A stretch of DNA of 64,000 nt from Limnohabitans sp. MMS-10A-192. GTDB taxonomy: Bacteria > Pseudomonadota > Gammaproteobacteria > Burkholderiales > Burkholderiaceae_C. How positions within the stretch are numbered: position 1 is the stretch's first letter; every line of letters starts with the position of its first letter. The translations under genes were made by a program, and so were the position numbers. The notes under the pieces are model-generated. The model had not been told where the DNA came from. It saw nothing but the letters and a program-made list of their open reading frames with translations, and searched no databases. Of this stretch, positions 27,671-36,737 are shown piece after piece. The stretch lies in the NCBI RefSeq assembly GCF_003063335.1, contig NZ_NERX01000008.1:62001-126000 (forward strand), in the 5' to 3' direction.

Positions 27671-27688
27671 GAAAATGTCGATCGGGGT

Positions 27689-30001
27689 TCAGTCGTTGTA
27701 GAGCGGGATGTCCAGCGCGATCCAGGCCATGTGGTCGTCAACCTCTTGGTAGGGGATTTGCAGGTGGAATTTGCCATCGTGGCGTTGTATGGTGGTTTTG
27801 ACGAACTTGAGCCCGAGGCCGAAGCCTTTGACGTCGTTGTCGGGGAGCATGGCGCCAATGGGGTTGAGGATTTCGATGCGGGCCATGGGCTGCACTTGTC
27901 CTGCGTGGGGCGATGTCCGGATGATGACGCAGCTGCCGGGCATGCCGTGGCGAATGGCGTTGTGCAGCAAGTTGAGCAGAGCCCGCACGATCAGGTGGGT
28001 GTCCACCATGATGCGCAGCAAGGCCGGTGTTTCCATGAGTTGGAGTTGGATGTGGTGCTGGTCGGCCAGGGGTTGTGCTTGTTCGATGGCGTCGTCCAGC
28101 AAGTCGCTGACCAGGCAGCCCGTCAGGTGCAGGGGCATTTGTTCGGCCTGGCTGTGGACGATGAAGCCGTCCATCATGTCCATCAGCCGCTGTGCGTTTT
28201 GGGTGATCTGGTCTGCGCAGGCTTGCACCTGGGGCATGTTGTTGGTGGGCAGCAGAAGCAATCGTTTTTTGAGCGCCAGGATGGCCGCGACGGGGGTGCG
28301 CATGTCATGCGATAGAAATTGCAAGGTTTGTTCGCGCTGTATCTGATGCCGTTGGCTGGCGGTGATGTCGCTGAGCGTGACCAGCTTGAGTTTGTACACG
28401 TCGTTGCTTTGGATCTCGGAGGTTCTGAAAATGAAGTACAGGTTGGGCAGGTTGTATTGGCTCAGGCTGACGGTGGTTTCTTCCTGGCCTGAATGCAGGG
28501 CGCGTGATTTGGAGATTTGCAGGGCGTTGACCAATTGGTCGAAGTCGTAGTGCGCGCTGCTGTGCACATTCAGTTGGAGTTTTCTGGCCAGTCCGTTCAT
28601 GGCTTGGTTGCTGGTCAGGTGTTTGTGGCCGGCATCAAAAATGGCCACCGGCTCGGGGATCTGCTGCAGGATGCTGTTGAGCAGTGCCAAGTCATTCTTT
28701 TGCAGTTCGATGGCGGTGTTGAGTTCTTCGACGACGCGGTGTGTCGTGTCGACAAAGGGGTTCAGAAACAGGGCCGTTGCATCGGGCAGGATTGGGCTTT
28801 TGGCAATTTTCAGGGGGGCGTTGGCTTGCGTTTTTTCCAGTTGGAGGTGAAGGATGTTGACCGTGGTCATGAGCCTTCGCCATGACCAGAAGCCGCCCAT
28901 GAAGCCGATGACGATGCAGCTGGGCATGATGTTGGCCCAGGTGTTGAATTGGCTGAGCAGCAACAAGTCGATGCCGCAGAGCATGAGCAAGGCGATGGGG
29001 GTGACCACAAAGACGCGCGAGGGATTGCTCCAGAAGAGGGCCAGCGATGTCAGCATCACCCAAATGAGCCCAAGGAGCATCGATGGGGTGTCGGGCAGCA
29101 CCGAGATCCATTGGCCGTTGAGTGCTTCGTTGAGCACGCTGGCAATGATGTAGACGCCTGGGGTGCTGGCGCCGGTGATGGCCGTGTAGGCCGTCGCGTG
29201 GTGGTCGCCCAGGCTGGGGCTGGTGACGCCGATCAGGACCCATTTGTCTTTGAAGAAGTCGGCCGACAGGTGTGGGTTGAGCGCGTCTTTCAAGGAGATG
29301 GTGGTGAAGCCCACTTCGGGGTCGACCATGCGAAAGCGTTGTCGGGTCTTGCTTTGGCTGAGGGCTTCGACTTTGCTGACCGCGTCGGGGTCTTGGCTGC
29401 GTTGCATCATGGCCAGGGCCATGTGGGGTGAGTGGGGCACGTTGGGTGCAATGCTGCGGCTGATGCCGTCTTGGTCGTAGGCGAGCAGGATGTGGCCGTA
29501 GGTTTGCACGGCACGGGCCAGGCTGGGCGGGATGACCATGCTGTTGTCTGGCATGCTGGCGTTCGGACTTGGCGCAGACAGGGCGGGCAGTGGCGAGGAC
29601 TCGATGGGCGTCAAGGGCAGGACCACGGGCAGATCGTGCAGGGCTTGGGCCAGTTGCATGTCGTCGTCTGTGCTGTCGATGAAGAGCAAGTCCAAACCGA
29701 TGGCTTTGGGGCGGTTGGCCGGTGTGCTCATGCGTTGCAGCAGGTCGGCGTAGTGCCTCCGTTGGAGGGGCCAGCCCCCGTGGTCTTCGATGGTGGGGTC
29801 GTCAATGCTGACCACGACGATGTCGGGCCTGGCGGTGTAGCCCGTTTTCATGACCAGGTAGTCGTACAGGCGCAGGTTGGCGCTGCTGCCGAAAGCCATG
29901 TAGTGGAAGATGAGCAGCAGCAGTTGCGCGCAGACCAGCGTGATGAACCAGTCGGTGGCTGGGTGGTGTCTCCAATGAGGACGGCCGGTGCGTCCTGTCA
30001 C
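27689..30001 (-). CDS. CHASE2-domain sensor histidine kinase
   Basis: A 770-residue membrane kinase. One N-terminal helix (17-37) is followed by a CHASE2 extracytoplasmic sensor (about 45-300; DIVVVSIDDPTIEDHGGWPL, GLDLLFID) and three helices (about 305-375). A PAS-like segment (about 440-550) precedes the kinase core. The H-box is FLSHDMRTP with His565, the N-box LLHNAIRHG includes Asn681, and the G2 box is GFGLGL (726-731). The G1 position reads ILNPIGAM rather than DxGxG, which may affect ATP binding. Its GTG start overlaps the FecR stop by 4 bp, tying it to the secretion operon. It presumably phosphorylates the response regulator two genes upstream. Confidence 0.9.
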   Translation of the reverse strand: MTGRTGRPHWRHHPATDWFITLVCAQLLLLIFHYMAFGSSANLRLYDYLVMKTGYTARPDIVVVSIDDPTIEDHGGWPLQRRHYADLLQRMSTPANRPKAIGLDLLFIDSTDDDMQLAQALHDLPVVLPLTPIESSPLPALSAPSPNASMPDNSMVIPPSLARAVQTYGHILLAYDQDGISRSIAPNVPHSPHMALAMMQRSQDPDAVSKVEALSQSKTRQRFRMVDPEVGFTTISLKDALNPHLSADFFKDKWVLIGVTSPSLGDHHATAYTAITGASTPGVYIIASVLNEALNGQWISVLPDTPSMLLGLIWVMLTSLALFWSNPSRVFVVTPIALLMLCGIDLLLLSQFNTWANIMPSCIVIGFMGGFWSWRRLMTTVNILHLQLEKTQANAPLKIAKSPILPDATALFLNPFVDTTHRVVEELNTAIELQKNDLALLNSILQQIPEPVAIFDAGHKHLTSNQAMNGLARKLQLNVHSSAHYDFDQLVNALQISKSRALHSGQEETTVSLSQYNLPNLYFIFRTSEIQSNDVYKLKLVTLSDITASQRHQIQREQTLQFLSHDMRTPVAAILALKKRLLLLPTNNMPQVQACADQITQNAQRLMDMMDGFIVHSQAEQMPLHLTGCLVSDLLDDAIEQAQPLADQHHIQLQLMETPALLRIMVDTHLIVRALLNLLHNAIRHGMPGSCVIIRTSPHAGQVQPMARIEILNPIGAMLPDNDVKGFGLGLKFVKTTIQRHDGKFHLQIPYQEVDDHMAWIALDIPLYND

Positions 30002-31329
30002 GGGGCGCTGACGTTGGGCTGGCCTGTCAAGATGAAGTCGCCTTGTGTTCTGACGGTGTGGTCAGGCTGGGGCGGGGGCGATGGCTCGGTGTATTCGATG
30101 TGCCAGTGGTAGCGTCCGGGTGCCAGTCCTGTGGCAATCATGTGGGTGGTGTTCAGGGGGACTTGCGCGTTCAGGATGGTTTGCACGGCGCTGCCTTTGA
30201 CTTGTTGGAGCTCAAAGCGCTTGGTGCGGCCGTGCGCTTCACTCAGGTCGAAGGGCACGCCGCAGTGCTGGCCATGGCTGCACATGGCGTAGGTGGCGGA
30301 GGGTCCTTGAAGGCCGCTGCGGGTGAGTGATGCTGCACGGTAAAGCTGTGCCTGTGGCGAGCGGTCGGCCGTGGCGACGACGGTGGGGGCTTGCGTGACC
30401 GGTGGCGTGTCTGTGGCCATGGCGTTGGCACTGCCGAGTTGTTCGATCAGATAGGCGTGTGCCTGGGCAACGGGCATGAATGCCCATGCGTTGGCTTGCG
30501 GGGCAACGCCCAGCACAGGGGGCGGTGGCAAGGCTTCCAGGCCTTGGTTTTGGCCTTGGGCGTTGATGACCAGTCCTTCGCGTTTTTCGATGGTTTGGTT
30601 TTGCGGGTCGGCCTCGCCTTGGGCTTGTACTTTGCCTTCGAGCACTTCGATGAGGGTGGCTTGGCTGTCCGGCGCAATGCCGACTCTGAATTGGGTGCCG
30701 CGCACGCCCGTGATGGCTTTGGGGGTTTGGACTTCGAAGCGGGATCGGGCGGGGCGTTGTTTGTAGATGTCGAGCCCCAGCTTGCCTTGCAGCAGGTGGA
30801 TTTGAACCAGGGGCGCTTTGTGCAGGGGTTGATGCCGCAGGACATCCAGGCGAAGGACTGCGCCCGATGGCAGTTGCAAGCGTGAGCCGTCTTGCAGCAG
30901 CAGGCCGACTTTGCAGCCGGCGGGCACTTTGATGGTGCTGCCTTCGGCGAGCCATTGGTCTTGTGCGAGGACCCGGCCATCGCTCAGTTCGGGCAAGAGG
31001 GTGCCTGTGCAGCTGAGGTGGTTGACGCGCACATGGGCAGCTTCTTGTCGCAGCCAGTTTTCTGGGATTTGCAGTGTTTGCCCCGGCCGCAGTGCGGTGA
31101 TGCTGTGGCCCGGGTTCATGGTGTGGAGGCGGCTGAGCGCTTGTGCGCTGTGCTCGGGCAGTTGCAGGCCTTGGATGACGCTGGTCAAACTGTCGCCGGG
31201 TTGAACGGCATAGGCGATGACGTGGGGTTTGGCCGTGATTTTTTCGGGCGCTTGGGCCCACATGGCGCTGGTGTGCAGGCTGAGCGCCGCCGTGATGCAG
31301 GTGCACAGGGTTGGGCGCAGCTCAAACAT
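29998..31329 (-). CDS. Exported LysM-FecR domain protein
   Basis: A 443-residue protein with a signal peptide (FELRPTLCTCITAALSLHTS, cleavage probably after MWAQA) and a LysM domain (YAVQPGDSLTSVIQGL with LRPGQTLQIP, about 38-90). A FecR domain follows (PAGCKVGLLLQDGSRLQLPS and TPKAITGVRGTQFRVGI), then a C-terminal region of unclear fold. LysM binds peptidoglycan; FecR domains occur in envelope signalling proteins. ATG 31329 overlaps the response-regulator stop by 8 bp (atgtttga); a longer frame upstream lacks a signal peptide. Placement between regulator and CHASE2 kinase suggests an envelope sensor partner. The LysM-FecR pair beside a CHASE2 protein is a known neighbourhood, but its role with a secretion system is not settled. 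Confidence 0.85.
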   Translation of the reverse strand: MFELRPTLCTCITAALSLHTSAMWAQAPEKITAKPHVIAYAVQPGDSLTSVIQGLQLPEHSAQALSRLHTMNPGHSITALRPGQTLQIPENWLRQEAAHVRVNHLSCTGTLLPELSDGRVLAQDQWLAEGSTIKVPAGCKVGLLLQDGSRLQLPSGAVLRLDVLRHQPLHKAPLVQIHLLQGKLGLDIYKQRPARSRFEVQTPKAITGVRGTQFRVGIAPDSQATLIEVLEGKVQAQGEADPQNQTIEKREGLVINAQGQNQGLEALPPPPVLGVAPQANAWAFMPVAQAHAYLIEQLGSANAMATDTPPVTQAPTVVATADRSPQAQLYRAASLTRSGLQGPSATYAMCSHGQHCGVPFDLSEAHGRTKRFELQQVKGSAVQTILNAQVPLNTTHMIATGLAPGRYHWHIEYTEPSPPPQPDHTVRTQGDFILTGQPNVSAP

Positions 31330-32050
31330 CGGAGGTGCTTTCTGCTGTGATGATCCGGTAGCCAAATCCGTGTATGGCTTTGAGTCGCAGCAGTTGGGAG
31401 GTGGCGGACAAGTCGAGCTTGATGCGTATTTGCGAGATGTGCACATCGAGTGTGCGCGAGCAGGCGTCGTCGTCTCGGCCCCATATGTGGGTCATCAGGC
31501 GTTTGCGTGACAGTGAGCGGCCGGTGTTCTCGAACAGGAACAGGGCGAGGTTGAATTCTTTTTCCGACAGCTTGGTGTGTTGCTCTTGTCCGCGCGATGT
31601 CCATTGCACGGTGTTGTCCAGGCGGTTGAAGGTGTAGCCCCACAGTTTGTGGGTCGTGGTGTTTTGGGCGTCCGGGCTGTAGGCCCGGCGGCCCAGTGCC
31701 GCAACGCGTGCCATGAATTCGTTTTCACGCACGGGTTTGGCGCAGTAGTCGTCGGCACCGCAGGACAGGGCGTAGACAATTTCTTGCTCGAATTGCCGGC
31801 TGGTCAAGAACAGGACGGGGATCTTGCTGTTGAGTTCTTCCCGCACGTGCCTGAGGACTTTGATGCCGCTGATGTCGGGCACGTTCCAGTCGAGGATCAG
31901 CAGGTCGAAGGTGTCGCGCTGCAGGGCTTTGAGCAAGGCTTTGCCGGTGGTGAAAATTTCGACCGTGTGTTCGGCTTGGTGAAGCAGGTCCTGGGTGTGG
32001 AGGGCCAGGATGTATTCGTCTTCGAGGATGGCGATGTGCATGGTGTTCAT
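31322..32050 (-). CDS. OmpR-family response regulator
   Basis: A 242-residue two-domain regulator. The receiver has the acidic pair in LEDEY (residues 9-13), phosphoacceptor Asp54 in LILDWNVPD, Thr83 in FLTSR and Lys105 in CAKP. The C-terminal winged helix (about 135-235) ends with the family pattern LRLKAIHGFGYRI. ATG 32050 overlaps the HlyD stop by 4 bp. It is the obvious partner of the CHASE2 kinase. Targets may include the secretion operon and the repeat-protein gene, but no binding site is proven. Confidence 0.92.
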   Translation of the reverse strand: MNTMHIAILEDEYILALHTQDLLHQAEHTVEIFTTGKALLKALQRDTFDLLILDWNVPDISGIKVLRHVREELNSKIPVLFLTSRQFEQEIVYALSCGADDYCAKPVRENEFMARVAALGRRAYSPDAQNTTTHKLWGYTFNRLDNTVQWTSRGQEQHTKLSEKEFNLALFLFENTGRSLSRKRLMTHIWGRDDDACSRTLDVHISQIRIKLDLSATSQLLRLKAIHGFGYRIITAESTSDV

Positions 32051-33198
32051 CGCTCGTTGAGTGCACCGCCAAAGGCTTTGTGCAGGGGTTTGGTGAGGTA
32101 GCTCATGATGGAGCGACGGCGGGTTTGGATGTCAATGCTGGCGGTCATGCCGTTTTTGAGCATGTCGGTGCGCAGCTTGGCGTGGGCTGTTGTGGGGCTG
32201 AGTTGGACGTGTGCTCGGTAGTAGCTGGTGCTGACGCCGGTGGGGCTGGTTTCGTTGAGGGTGTCGGAGCTGATGTAGGTGAGCACGCCTTGCAAGGTGC
32301 CGTAGGTGCTGTAGTCGAAGGCGTCAAATTTGATGGCCACGGGCAGGCCGGTGTGCAGTTGGCCGATGTCGGCGGGGTTGACCTTGGCTTCGATGACCAT
32401 GTCGCTGTCGGTGGGGGAGATTTGCATCAATTCGTCCCCAGCACGAAGCACACCACCGACGGTGTTGACCTTGAGGTATTTGACGATGCCAGCGGTGGGG
32501 GTGGTCAGCTCGGTGTGCTCGAGCACGCTTTGGCGTTCTTCGAGTTTGTATTGGTGGGAGGACAGTTCGTCTTCGAGCCGGATGACTTCTTGCCGTGCTT
32601 CTTGTTGGTATTTGTTGAGTATCGCTTGCAGGCGGCTTTCGATTTCGCTCACTTGCCTTTGTGTGCGCAGCACCTCGACTTTGCTGACGTCGCCCGTTTT
32701 GAACAGGTTCAGGTTGAGTTGGTGTTCTTCGAGGGCCAGTTTCAAGGCCAGGCGCTGGGCCTGCAGTTCATCGTCGAGTGTTTGGCGCCGTTGCTGGTAG
32801 TGGGCCATTTGCGCTTGGATGAATTGCGGGTAGCGTTGCAGTGCGGGTGCAAACACCGGTGGACGTTGTTGTGCTTCTGCATGGGCGCGCACCAGGGCGG
32901 TTTGCACGGAGGCCACTTTGGCCTGGGTTTCCGAGTAGGCGGCGTGGCTGCGGTCTTTTTCGAGCAGGGCCAGGCGCTCGCCTGCTTGCACGACTTGGCC
33001 TTCATGGACGAGGATTTCTGACAGCACGCCGCCATCGGCGGTTTGGATGATTTGGGTTCGTGTGCCGGGGATGATCTGGCCTGTGGCGCGCACGGTCTGG
33101 TCGATTTCAAACCAGCTGGCCCAGGCCATGAACCCTATCAGGCCGCTGGCCATGACCAGCGTCATGCTGGGGCGAAGGTGTTCGAAGGGGCGTTTCAT
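32047..33198 (-). CDS. Type I secretion adaptor, HlyD/LapC-like
   Basis: A 383-residue membrane-fusion protein that bridges the inner-membrane ABC transporter and the TolC pore. It has one N-terminal helix (about 13-28) and a lipoyl/barrel half-motif (GQIIPGTRTQIIQTADGGVL). A long coiled-coil hairpin (about 90-225) is followed by the second half (LTTPTAGIVKYLKVNTVGGV) and a beta-barrel domain. It is coupled on both sides: the start overlaps the transporter stop by 4 bp and its stop overlaps the response regulator. The HlyD family is sure; LapC-like specificity is inferred from context. Confidence 0.93.
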   Translation of the reverse strand: MKRPFEHLRPSMTLVMASGLIGFMAWASWFEIDQTVRATGQIIPGTRTQIIQTADGGVLSEILVHEGQVVQAGERLALLEKDRSHAAYSETQAKVASVQTALVRAHAEAQQRPPVFAPALQRYPQFIQAQMAHYQQRRQTLDDELQAQRLALKLALEEHQLNLNLFKTGDVSKVEVLRTQRQVSEIESRLQAILNKYQQEARQEVIRLEDELSSHQYKLEERQSVLEHTELTTPTAGIVKYLKVNTVGGVLRAGDELMQISPTDSDMVIEAKVNPADIGQLHTGLPVAIKFDAFDYSTYGTLQGVLTYISSDTLNETSPTGVSTSYYRAHVQLSPTTAHAKLRTDMLKNGMTASIDIQTRRRSIMSYLTKPLHKAFGGALNER

Positions 33199-35285
33199 GT
33201 TTCGGCTCCATGGGGCGGGGTGTGCCCGGCCAGACGGGCCAAGGCGCTGTGCTTGGCTTCGTCCAGGACGATTTGGTGTTGCGCGATGACGATGACGCGG
33301 TCCACCAGCTCCAGCAGTTCGCTTTTGTGGGTGACCATGACGAGCGTGTCTTCGGGGCGCAGCCGGTGCTTGAGCACTTGGATGATGCGTTGCTCGATGT
33401 GCTTGTCCATCGATGCGGTGGGTTCGTCCAGCAGCCAGATGCGAGGGCGCCGCAGGATCACGCGTGTGAAATTGAGCAGTTGCCGTTGGCCGCCCGACAG
33501 TCCGGCGCCGCCTTCGTCGATGGTTTGGTGCAGGCCTTGGGGGTGGGGCTGGATGACGTTGGCCAACAAGCCTGTTTCGTTCGCCGCAGCAAGGATGGCT
33601 TCGTCGCCGGGGTCGGGCAGGCCCAGGATCAGGTTTTCGCGCAGGGTGCCGGCAAACAGGCGGCCTTCTTGTTGCAGGTAGCCCAGGCGTTCGCTGAGCA
33701 CGGGTTTGGCAATGTGCGACAGGTCAATGCCGTCCAGCGTGATGGTGCCCAGTTGCGGTTTGTACATGCCGCTGAGCATGCGCAGCAGGGTGGTTTTCCC
33801 GGAGCCGATGGGCCCCAGAACGCCGATCTTTTGTCCTGCTGCGATGTGCAGCCTTGGGATGTTCAGTGCCGCTGTGACGCCGTGGCTGAATTGCAGTTTG
33901 TCGATCAGGTAGTCGCCTCGCACGTTGCTCAGCACAATCGGGTGGTCGATGCCGTGGTGGTCGTCTTGCAGGGCCCACAGCTGTTCCAGCGATTTGAGTG
34001 CGGCTTTGGCGTGCGCCCATTGTGTGATCTGGCTGGGCAGTTGGCTGACGGGGGTGAGGATGCGGCCCGACAAAATGGTGCAGGCGATCAGTGCGCCCAT
34101 GGTCATTTCGCCGTGCGAGACCCACAGCGCACCGATGGCGACCATGAGCACATAAGACAGTTGCTGCATGGCGGCGATCAGGTATTGGTTGTGTTCGCCA
34201 AGTTGCCGCATCTGGTTTTCTTCGACCCGGGCTTGGTCCACGTTTTGCATCCAGCGGGTCAGCATGCGCCAGCCGCTTTGCCCGGATTTGATGGTCTCGG
34301 CGCCTTCGATGGCTTCCACCAGCAGGCCTGTTTTGCGGTGGCTGGCTTGTTGCGCCTGCACGCCCAGTTGTTCGATGCGGCGGTGTGACCACAGGCCCAG
34401 CGCCACCGATGCGGCCAGGAACGCGAGCGGGATCGCTGCCAACGCGCCACCCAACATGACCACGATGCTGGTGAACACCAGGGCGAAGGGTATTTCCACC
34501 AGCCATTGGGTGGCGCTGGCGGTCAGAAACTGGCGGATGGTTTCGTAGCCTCTGAGCTGGGAGGCCAAGGCGCCGACTTTGCGGGGCATTTGGTCAAGCC
34601 GAATGGCCAAGAATTTGGCATAGACGGCGCGTGCCAGGTGTTGGTCAACGTGGTCAACCACGTTTTCGTACAGCCGCGAGCGCGTCCATTTGGCCAACAG
34701 TTCAAAGCCGGTGGCGCCGATCACGCCCAGCGTCAAGACCCACAGCGTTTGGCTGGCTGAGGTGGGGATGACGCGGTCGTACACCTGCATGCTGTACATC
34801 GATGCGGCCAGGGCGACGAGGTTGATCATCACGCTGCCGGCGAGGGCTTCGAGCAGTTCTTTGCGGCGTGTGCCCAGGGCTCTTTTGATTTGCGCCACAA
34901 CGGGGCTGGCGTCGTTGGATTTTTCAAAACGCAGTTGCGCCACCAGCACGTCGTCGAGCGTGGGCAGTGTGATTTCTTGCCAGCCCGATTGGGCTGTGCT
35001 CCAGCTCTCCAGCACCCATTGGCCTTGGGCGGATTGGCTGTGCAAGACTGCCCAGCCGGTTTGCGGGCGATGCACCAGGCAGGGCAGGCATGTGGGGTCG
35101 ACCTGGCGTGGCTGCGGCCACAGCAAGTGCAATGACGGCCAGTGTTGGGCAAACGCTTGCAGTTGCTTGTGTGGGTCGGTTTGCTTTTGGGCGCTGTCGG
35201 TCATGGTGACCAGGACCGCGTTTTTGTCGAGGAATTGGCCTTGTCGTTGTGCCAGGCGCAGCAGTGCGGGGAACAGTGTGATCAT
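33195..35285 (-). CDS. Type I secretion ABC transporter, LapB-like
   Basis: A 696-residue exporter. The N-terminal ~120 residues look like the inactive C39-peptidase-like domain of LapB/RtxB transporters: no catalytic cysteine motif is present. A membrane domain (about 148-430) and an ATPase domain follow, with Walker A GPIGSGKTT (491-499), signature LSGGQ (596-600) and Walker B WLLDEP (about 617-622). Such transporters send large adhesins directly outside. The start ATG 35285 lies 19 bp after the tolC stop; a longer frame upstream overlaps tolC and is unlikely. The closest candidate substrate is the 1341-residue repeat protein. Confidence 0.92.
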   Translation of the reverse strand: MITLFPALLRLAQRQGQFLDKNAVLVTMTDSAQKQTDPHKQLQAFAQHWPSLHLLWPQPRQVDPTCLPCLVHRPQTGWAVLHSQSAQGQWVLESWSTAQSGWQEITLPTLDDVLVAQLRFEKSNDASPVVAQIKRALGTRRKELLEALAGSVMINLVALAASMYSMQVYDRVIPTSASQTLWVLTLGVIGATGFELLAKWTRSRLYENVVDHVDQHLARAVYAKFLAIRLDQMPRKVGALASQLRGYETIRQFLTASATQWLVEIPFALVFTSIVVMLGGALAAIPLAFLAASVALGLWSHRRIEQLGVQAQQASHRKTGLLVEAIEGAETIKSGQSGWRMLTRWMQNVDQARVEENQMRQLGEHNQYLIAAMQQLSYVLMVAIGALWVSHGEMTMGALIACTILSGRILTPVSQLPSQITQWAHAKAALKSLEQLWALQDDHHGIDHPIVLSNVRGDYLIDKLQFSHGVTAALNIPRLHIAAGQKIGVLGPIGSGKTTLLRMLSGMYKPQLGTITLDGIDLSHIAKPVLSERLGYLQQEGRLFAGTLRENLILGLPDPGDEAILAAANETGLLANVIQPHPQGLHQTIDEGGAGLSGGQRQLLNFTRVILRRPRIWLLDEPTASMDKHIEQRIIQVLKHRLRPEDTLVMVTHKSELLELVDRVIVIAQHQIVLDEAKHSALARLAGHTPPHGAET

Positions 35286-35304
35286 GTGTGTAGGGGCCGG
35301 TCTC

Positions 35305-36579
35305 TCAGGGCGTGGGCGACAGGTGTGCCAGGCCTTGCGTGAAGATGTGCAATCGCCAGGCACTGGTCAGGGCGGTGGCTTGTGCGTCGGACAGCTGGAG
35401 GTGTGCCTGGGTCAATTCGCGTGCTGCATTCATCACGTCGATCCAGGTTTTGCGGCCTGCATTGAATTGCCGGGCATAGGCTTCGTTGATGGCCTGGTTG
35501 GCTTGCGCATGCGCTGCCAGACTGGCCAGGCGATCCTGGCTGGTGCGCAGCCATTGCACATCGGTGCTGATTTGTTCTTGCAGGCTCAGGTGTGCGGCGG
35601 CGACGTCGGCTTCGAGGGCCTTTTCCCGTTGCTGCAGGATTTCCATTTGCTGGATCAGGCTCAGACCCGCGCCTGTGGAGGCGCTCAAGCCGACGAACAT
35701 GCGGTTGGTGGAGAACGGTTGGGTGGTGTAGGGGCTGCCCGATTGGTGTTCTGCGCGCACATAAACCTCGGGCCAGCGGGCGGCTTCTTTTTCTTCCCGC
35801 TCGTGGCTCAGAATGGCTTGTTGTGCTTGCAGGCGTTGCAGTGTGGGGGCATGGTTGACTGCTTGCGCATACAGCGCGTCTTCGGCCTGGGTGTTGATGG
35901 CGGGCGGCGGCGTGGTGCTGCTTTGCAGATGTTGAGTCTCCAGTGGCTGGTGGCTCAGTTGCTGCAGTTTGGCCAAAGCCACCGCGGTTTGCATGCGCGT
36001 GTTTTGCAGCTCGGCACGGGTTTGTTCCAGCCGTGCGGTGCTCAGGGTCACTTCGCCTTGCGCGGAGGCGCCTTCTTGGGCACGGTGGCTGATTTGCCGC
36101 TTGAGCTCGGCGTGAACGGCCAGGCTGTTGTTCAGTGCCTGGGTTTTTTGTTGGGCAGCCCACCACTCACCATAGGCTTGAACGACGCGCAAGCTCAGTT
36201 GCCATTGCGCTTCGCCAAGTTGGGCCATGGCCAGTCTGTTTTGTGCACGCGCTTTGTCCAGGCTCGCTGTGAGGCGACCGCCGGTCCACAGCGGTTGCTG
36301 CAAGCGCGCCAAAGCCACCGGGCGACCGCTGGCGTAGGCGCTGTCCATGGGGCTGTTGGTTTGCGCCTTTTCCCAGCTCAGTGAGAAGGTGGGCAAAAAC
36401 TGTTGCTGTGCCAGCGTGATCTCTGATTCGCTGGCCTGCAGTTGAGCTTGTTGTGCCCGGATGCTGGGGTGACTTTCGAGGCTGGCCGCAATGAGCTGAT
36501 GCAGACTTTGTGCATGGAGCCATTGGGGCCACAAAAAAATCAGCAATACCGATGCAGGCAGCTGGATAAAAAACTTCAT
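35305..36579 (-). CDS. TolC-family outer-membrane channel
   Basis: A 424-residue protein with a signal peptide (KFFIQLPASVLLIFLW, ending at HAQ) and two internally similar coiled-coil halves typical of TolC (for example QLIAASLESHPSIRAQQAQL and QPLWTGGRLTASLDKARAQN). It provides the outer-membrane channel for the type I system encoded directly downstream. The frame extends 18 codons further up, but MKFF at 36579 begins the signal peptide. It is the first gene of the minus-strand secretion-sensor operon. Confidence 0.9.
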   Translation of the reverse strand: MKFFIQLPASVLLIFLWPQWLHAQSLHQLIAASLESHPSIRAQQAQLQASESEITLAQQQFLPTFSLSWEKAQTNSPMDSAYASGRPVALARLQQPLWTGGRLTASLDKARAQNRLAMAQLGEAQWQLSLRVVQAYGEWWAAQQKTQALNNSLAVHAELKRQISHRAQEGASAQGEVTLSTARLEQTRAELQNTRMQTAVALAKLQQLSHQPLETQHLQSSTTPPPAINTQAEDALYAQAVNHAPTLQRLQAQQAILSHEREEKEAARWPEVYVRAEHQSGSPYTTQPFSTNRMFVGLSASTGAGLSLIQQMEILQQREKALEADVAAAHLSLQEQISTDVQWLRTSQDRLASLAAHAQANQAINEAYARQFNAGRKTWIDVMNAARELTQAHLQLSDAQATALTSAWRLHIFTQGLAHLSPTP

Positions 36580-36599
36580 GGTGTCGCCGCCGATGTCCT

Positions 36600-36690
36600 G
36601 TATTTCTTCAACCGATCTCGTTTTTGTAAACAATCAAAATGTTATTTTTGATTTATTCGATTAATCAAATATCAGGACTTGTAAATTTGA
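36600..36690 (-). promoter_or_regulatory. AT-rich region before the first secretion operon
   Basis: The segment is strongly AT-rich (tttttgtaaacaatcaaaat; gattaatcaaatatcagg; gtaaatttga) and lies directly upstream of tolC. It is a likely promoter-operator region. No exact boxes are assigned. Confidence 0.45.
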
Positions 36691-36737
36691 GCGGTGCGGA
36701 CGTCACGGAACCCTTCCTTCGCTGTCCTGGCGACCCC

